Assembly (NCBI RefSeq): GCF_023278365.1
Contig: NZ_CP075338.1
Location: forward strand, 806,001 to 870,000
DNA from: Epilithonimonas zeae
Lineage (GTDB): Bacteria; Bacteroidota; Bacteroidia; Flavobacteriales; Weeksellaceae
Reading direction: 5' to 3'
Length of the DNA stretch: 64,000 nucleotides
How positions within the stretch are numbered: the first letter of the stretch is position 1; each line of letters opens with the position of its first letter. Below the pieces are notes generated by a model. It was not told where the DNA came from. It searched no databases and saw nothing but the letters and a program-made list of their open reading frames with translations. Position numbers and translations under genes: made by a program. Below, piece by piece: positions 60,016-64,000 of the stretch.

Positions 60016-60612
60016 ATGAAAACACAACTTTTTCCATTCTTTCTATTATTAATTTTGATGAGCTGTGACACCAAAGGAACAGAACATAAGAATATCATCA
60101 TCTCAAAGGTTCATTACAAACCGAATTCAAAGATTATTGATACACTTTGGGTTTCTCAAAATGATTCTATTATTTTTAGTCAGAAAGAAATCATGATTGG
60201 CAATCCAGGTCAAACACCTGAACCAGTCACTATCTACGAATTGATAGAGCCAAAAGATGGTGTGTATTATTATATCTATGATAATGAAGGGAAACTTTTT
60301 ATGGAGGGCCGTTATGATGCGAAATACACCTACGAAGGCCACACTACTGACCACGGCGATTTCTACAATTCCAAAACCTACAGATACAGAGACAATGGCA
60401 AATTGAGAAGCGTTCACTATATGGAGGATGGCAGAAATGTCAAAACGGAATCTTACAACAGAAAAGAACAACTGGATGAAGTCCGATATATTGATAAAAA
60501 ATCCGAAACTACTACTAAAGTCGAGATGTACGAAAATGGTGAAGTGAAGAAGACCAGAGTCTATACCAGTTTTGATAATTATTATATCGTTCCGGGAGCG
60601 ACTAAACCATAA
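60016..60612 (+). CDS. MORN-like repeat lipoprotein
   Basis: A 198-residue lipoprotein with signal MKTQLFPFFLLLILMSC. Repeats of the MORN/YwqK type occupy the second half: YYYIYDNEGKLFMEGRYDAKYTYEG, KTYRYRDNGKLRSVHYMEDGRNVKTESYNRKEQLDEVRYI, and KVEMYENGEVKKTRVYTSF. Such repeats are found in surface and antitoxin-annotated proteins of Bacteroidota; the annotation as antitoxin is not supported by any nearby toxin. It starts 6 nt after the membrane protein gene, probably the same transcript. Confidence 0.72.
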   Translation: MKTQLFPFFLLLILMSCDTKGTEHKNIIISKVHYKPNSKIIDTLWVSQNDSIIFSQKEIMIGNPGQTPEPVTIYELIEPKDGVYYYIYDNEGKLFMEGRYDAKYTYEGHTTDHGDFYNSKTYRYRDNGKLRSVHYMEDGRNVKTESYNRKEQLDEVRYIDKKSETTTKVEMYENGEVKKTRVYTSFDNYYIVPGATKP

Positions 60613-60624
60613 CATCAAAAACAA

Positions 60625-60652
60625 AAAAGTGAAGCACTTCTGCTCCACTTTT
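60625..60652. terminator. Terminator between the MORN lipoprotein and M16 genes
   Basis: AAAAGTGAAGCA and TGCTCCACTTTT pair with one mismatch around CTTC. A and T runs on both sides suit convergent use. Confidence 0.7.
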
Positions 60653-60674
60653 CTTATTTAAAAATCAATTAAGA

Positions 60675-63587
60675 TTAATATCCGAAAATCTCTTCAAGAC
60701 TTACTTCTGTGAAAGTTCCCATCTTGTTGATAGACTCCATATTCAGGTTTTCTTTTTTACCGATGATTGCGGTGTTGTATTGCAACGGTTTGATTTCGGT
60801 ATTGTAGAAACTGGTTAATTCCGGCAAAGTCAGTTTTTGGATCTCTGCATAGATATCTTTTCTCACATCATAATCTATTCCTAATTTCTTAAGCGATAAC
60901 TGATTGTAGTAAGTTACCGTTCGGTTGATTCTGTTAGATGCGATTTGTTTCAAAGCAGATCCTTTTGCATTCTCGAACTGAGCCGGGATTTGAGGTAATT
61001 CTGCCATTAGATCACCCATTGCAGCAACTGCTAATGGTAATTTGTTAGCTTGAGTTCCGATGTAGTTAGTCACATAGTTCGCGTGATTTTTCTCCGTCGC
61101 ATTGGCATAAGATACATAAGCTGAATATGCCAGAGACTTACTTTCTCTGATCTCCTGGAACACGATAGAAGACAATCCACGCCCAAAATATTCATTGAAA
61201 ACACTCGCTTTTCCGAAGTTTGCGACATTCACATTACCAGCCTTTGCAACCTTAGACATTTCCATCTGCACCATATCATACGGGGTAAAATATACTTTTC
61301 CGGCAGTTGCAGGTTCAGCGTATTCTTTAGCAGCTGCAGGCTGTAGTTTTGTATTAACAATGTAAGGCTTCACCGCTTTTTCCAATCCTTTTTGGTCTTC
61401 TCCGTAAAGGAAAACTTCGTAAGGATATTCGTTAAGTGTTTTGATTTTAGAAATCAATTCAGTCACGTTAATGCTTTTCAAACGGTCTTTAGAAATCACA
61501 TCCGTCATTCTGGAGTCTTTACCAAATTTAGCATAGTTAGCCAACGCAGCCATTATCCTGTTCTTGTCTTTCTTCGCCACTTCTCTGGATTCCAAAATGG
61601 TATTAACCGTTTGGTCGTAGATAGCTTGATCTGCTTTCACGTTATTGATCCAGTGATTCATCAGCTCTACTCCTTTCTTCATATTGCTTTCCAATCCACT
61701 TAGCGCAATAATCATCTGGTCGTTTGACGTTCTGAATTGATTCGTAATTCCCAGTTTGTAAAACTCTTCTTTCAGTTGTTCCGGCGTGTATTTATCCGTT
61801 CCAAGATATTGAAGAACCGTTACACCAAGCGCCAGTTCTTTGTCATTATCAGTCCCGAAAGGGAAAACATAATTCACCTGAGCCACTTCATTGTATTTAT
61901 TCTTGATGAAGCTAACTTTTTTGTCTTTGATTGTAGAGGTTGCAATGGCGGTTTTGAAATCAATGAACTCTGGTTTGATGTCAGAAGATTTGGTATTGAT
62001 AATGTCTTTCAGGAAAGGCGATTGCGCCTCTCTGTTCAGTTTAATTGGTGTGATTCCCGGGTTTTCTACACGCACCAGTTTATCATTCACACCTTTTTCT
62101 TTGTAAACAACAACATAGTTATCCTTGAAGAATTCGTTAGCAAACTTTACTACATCCGCCTTGGTAATCGCTTCGTATTGGTTGATTTCGTCCAGCTCCT
62201 GCTCCCACGTTCTGTTACCTATGTAAGTTGAATATAATGTTGTAGCCAATCCATCTGCCGTTTCCCAACGTTTCATTCTCTGAACTTTTAAATCATTTAC
62301 TATTGCGTTCAGCATCCAGTCTGGGAATTGTCCTTTCTTAACTAAATCGATTTGTTCCAATAGCAATTTCTTAGCATCATCAAAACTTTGTCCATCTTTT
62401 GGAACCACGCTTAAAACAAATGCACCATACGTTTTGAAAGGCGATTCGTAAGCACCAGCACCTAATGTTTTTTGTTTTTGGTTGATGTTAAGGTCGATTA
62501 AACCTGCGTCACCGCTGTTACTTAATATCTCTGCAACTACATCAGCTAATCTGGCTTCCTGGGTTCCGTTAGAATCTGTTCTCCAGGCCAAGGTCATTCT
62601 TGGTGCAGAAGGGCTTTTCACGGTTCTTGAGACAATGCTCGTCATTGGCTCTTCAGAAACCATTTTCTTCATCGGCAACTCTTTATATTTGAATGTGCCA
62701 AAATACTGATCCACCAGTTTAATTGTTTTATCAAAATCTAAATCACCAACTAAAACTACTGCCATATTATTAGGCACATAATAAGTATCAAAATATTTAT
62801 GAATCGCCACCATAGAAGGACTTTTCAAATGCTCAGATGTTCCAATTGTCGTTTGCTGACCATTTGGATGTTTTGGGAAAAGCGCTTCCATCATGGCATA
62901 ATTCACCAATCTTCCATCATTATCCTGAGCACGGTTGTACTCTTCGTAAACCGCTTCCAACTCTGTGTGGAATAATCTCAAAACCAATTCAGAGAAACGC
63001 TCGTGTTCAACTTTTAGCCATTTTTCCAGTTCATTGGATGGAATATTGTTTTTGTAAACCGTTTCGTCCAGCCAGGTGTGCGCATTGGTTCCGGTTGCTC
63101 CAAGAGAAGAGATCGCTTTATCATATTCGTTAGCAATCGCATATTTTGACGCTTCCTGAGAAACCTCATCGATTTTCTTGTATAATGCTTTTTTCTTTGC
63201 AGGATCTTTTTCTGCTTTGTGCTGTTCATACAAGTCGGAAATCTGTGCCAACAATGCTTTTTCTTTTGCCCAGTCGCTGGTTCCCAATTTAGAAGTTCCC
63301 TTGAAAACCATATGTTCCAGGTAATGTGCTAATCCTGTATTGTCGCTTGGGTCGTTATTAGAACCTGTTCTTACAGGAATGTAAGTCTGGATTCTTGGTG
63401 CATCATCATTTTTAGCAAGATAAACTTTCAGTCCGTTTTTTAAGGTGTAAACCCTAACGCCCGATTGGTCGTTTTTTACCGTCTCGTAGGTATAGCCTTG
63501 TTTATCTGTAGCAGTTTGTGTTTCAAATTTCTGTGCCATTGCATTCATCATAAATAATAGTGAAATCGAAATAAATAGTTTCTTCAT
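60675..63587 (-). CDS. M16 (pitrilysin/insulinase) family zinc metallopeptidase
   Basis: A 970-residue exported protein with a signal peptide (ending NAMAQ). It is a two-domain M16 enzyme: the active N-terminal half has the inverted zinc motif HYLEH (residues 88-92), with the later Glu ligand in ELEAVYEEYNR; the second half (from ~510) is a related but inactive domain. SNNDPSDNTGLAHYLEHMVFKG and NMAVVLVGDLDFD are diagnostic. Periplasmic M16 peptidases of this size degrade peptides and unfolded proteins. It stands alone on the minus strand. Confidence 0.92.
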   Translation of the reverse strand: MKKLFISISLLFMMNAMAQKFETQTATDKQGYTYETVKNDQSGVRVYTLKNGLKVYLAKNDDAPRIQTYIPVRTGSNNDPSDNTGLAHYLEHMVFKGTSKLGTSDWAKEKALLAQISDLYEQHKAEKDPAKKKALYKKIDEVSQEASKYAIANEYDKAISSLGATGTNAHTWLDETVYKNNIPSNELEKWLKVEHERFSELVLRLFHTELEAVYEEYNRAQDNDGRLVNYAMMEALFPKHPNGQQTTIGTSEHLKSPSMVAIHKYFDTYYVPNNMAVVLVGDLDFDKTIKLVDQYFGTFKYKELPMKKMVSEEPMTSIVSRTVKSPSAPRMTLAWRTDSNGTQEARLADVVAEILSNSGDAGLIDLNINQKQKTLGAGAYESPFKTYGAFVLSVVPKDGQSFDDAKKLLLEQIDLVKKGQFPDWMLNAIVNDLKVQRMKRWETADGLATTLYSTYIGNRTWEQELDEINQYEAITKADVVKFANEFFKDNYVVVYKEKGVNDKLVRVENPGITPIKLNREAQSPFLKDIINTKSSDIKPEFIDFKTAIATSTIKDKKVSFIKNKYNEVAQVNYVFPFGTDNDKELALGVTVLQYLGTDKYTPEQLKEEFYKLGITNQFRTSNDQMIIALSGLESNMKKGVELMNHWINNVKADQAIYDQTVNTILESREVAKKDKNRIMAALANYAKFGKDSRMTDVISKDRLKSINVTELISKIKTLNEYPYEVFLYGEDQKGLEKAVKPYIVNTKLQPAAAKEYAEPATAGKVYFTPYDMVQMEMSKVAKAGNVNVANFGKASVFNEYFGRGLSSIVFQEIRESKSLAYSAYVSYANATEKNHANYVTNYIGTQANKLPLAVAAMGDLMAELPQIPAQFENAKGSALKQIASNRINRTVTYYNQLSLKKLGIDYDVRKDIYAEIQKLTLPELTSFYNTEIKPLQYNTAIIGKKENLNMESINKMGTFTEVSLEEIFGY

Positions 63588-63749
63588 AGTAATACTTTTA
63601 TTTTTTCGGAGCGTAATTTACGCAACATTTTATTAGTCACAAAGAATTGAAAATTGTTACTTAGATGAATAAAGAATGGTCTTTTGAAAAATAATATTTG
63701 ATTTTGTCATTGCCAACGAATTAAACCAATCTTTTATTAATTTTAGGAT

Positions 63750-64000
63750 ATGAAACCTGGCTTTATTTATATAATGACCAATAAAAACAACACTACATTA
63801 TACGTTGGTGCTACATCCAATTTGCCCCAAAGAGTCATAGAACACAGACAGAACAAATATCAAAACAGCTTTACCAGCAGATATAATTTGTACAAATTGG
63901 TTTATTAGGAATCTTTTCAGGAGATTGGAGATGCTATTGCCAGAGAAAAACAAATAAAAGCTGGTTCCAGACAAAAGAAAATAGATTTGATTCAGTCAAT
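63750..64000 (+). pseudogene. GIY-YIG superfamily nuclease gene with an internal stop, cut by window end
   Basis: From the ATG at 63750 the translation reads FIYIMTNKNNTTLYVGATSNLPQRVIEHR, the GIY-YIG start (here FIYIM...YVG), then RYNLYKLVY and a TAG at 63906-63908, after which the same frame continues with ESFQEIGDAIAREKQIKAGSRQKKIDLI, the usual family continuation. Intact relatives read YYE here, so a single TAT-to-TAG change explains the stop. UvrC-like small GIY-YIG proteins of this kind are often multicopy in flavobacteria. The 3' end is outside the window. Confidence 0.8.

Noticed and set aside
60016-60612. YwqK-type antitoxin annotation for the MORN lipoprotein
   Set aside because: It has a lipoprotein signal and no toxin nearby; the MORN-like repeats alone do not support an antitoxin role.
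61737-62231. 164-codon plus-strand frame inside the M16 gene
   Set aside because: It is antisense to conserved peptidase sequence, with a composition expected from codon mirroring and no recognisable motif.
1-64000. tRNA or rRNA genes
   Set aside because: I looked through the intergenic regions and saw no TpsiC-like GTTCRANNC with an acceptor stem ending and no rRNA-like conserved blocks.

Overview
The window looks like ordinary chromosome of a low-GC member of the Bacteroidota, most likely a Chryseobacterium-type flavobacterium (family Weeksellaceae). The signs are Type IX secretion (T9SS) C-terminal sorting domains, S46 dipeptidyl peptidase, AsmA-like and DUF5723 envelope proteins, a YtxJ-type bacilliredoxin, TAnnTTTG promoter -7 elements in place of sigma70 hexamers, few Shine-Dalgarno sequences, and small imperfect palindromic repeats between genes. 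The genus is inferred from gene content. I saw no rRNA, tRNA, CRISPR array, insertion sequence or prophage.

Layout. 1-5.2 kb: end of a HEAT-repeat gene, two secreted DUF4097-like proteins, a barstar-like inhibitor and a large AsmA-like protein. 5.2-9.1 kb: a small membrane-anchored protein, a GC-rich degenerate 65-bp tandem repeat, glutaryl-CoA dehydrogenase, and two periplasmic wall-type hydrolases (DUF1287, Amidase_2). 9.1-18.8 kb, minus strand: AddB-like nuclease, lipoprotein, rsmG, a giant T9SS-secreted protein and a TPR/LuxR regulator. 19.1-22.5 kb: aspartate aminotransferase, then a peroxiredoxin-thioredoxin-DUF6952 operon. 22.5-26.0 kb, minus: GNAT, nuclease, Crp-type regulator, YtxJ, ZIP transporter, methyltransferase. 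26.2-31.8 kb: RNA methyltransferase, a stand-alone RelA/SpoT alarmone synthetase, glycosyltransferase, pyruvate:quinone oxidoreductase and a secreted protein.

32-39.2 kb: AraC regulator, a frameshifted Tat-signal aminotransferase, CPBP protease, a doubly frameshifted DUF5694 gene, a LytS/LytTR two-component system and small orphan proteins. 39.2-48.8 kb, minus: purU, GH10-like lipoprotein, a ParE-type toxin-antitoxin pair, BipA, THUMP-like methyltransferase, MFS exporter, and the agmatine-to-putrescine pair aguA/aguB. 48.9-55.8 kb: thioesterase, Asp/Glu-type S46 peptidase (DPP11-like), polysaccharide deacetylase, GNAT, MepB and an outer-membrane DUF5723 protein. 56.0-58.5 kb: four tightly spaced genes encoding three Sec-exported phage-tail-collar-domain paralogues plus one T9SS-sorted protein. 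58.6-64 kb: DUF2071, membrane protein, lipoprotein, M16 peptidase and a GIY-YIG gene with an internal stop.

The best candidates for something undescribed are the secreted collar-domain/T9SS operon (56.0-58.5 kb), the AT-rich RelA/SpoT synthetase with an uncharacterised C-terminal region (27.3-28.3 kb), and the 65-bp hairpin-rich tandem repeat (5.9-6.2 kb). Three genes at 33.5-36.5 kb and the window's right end carry frame disruptions, two or three of them next to homopolymers, so either decay or assembly error must be considered.
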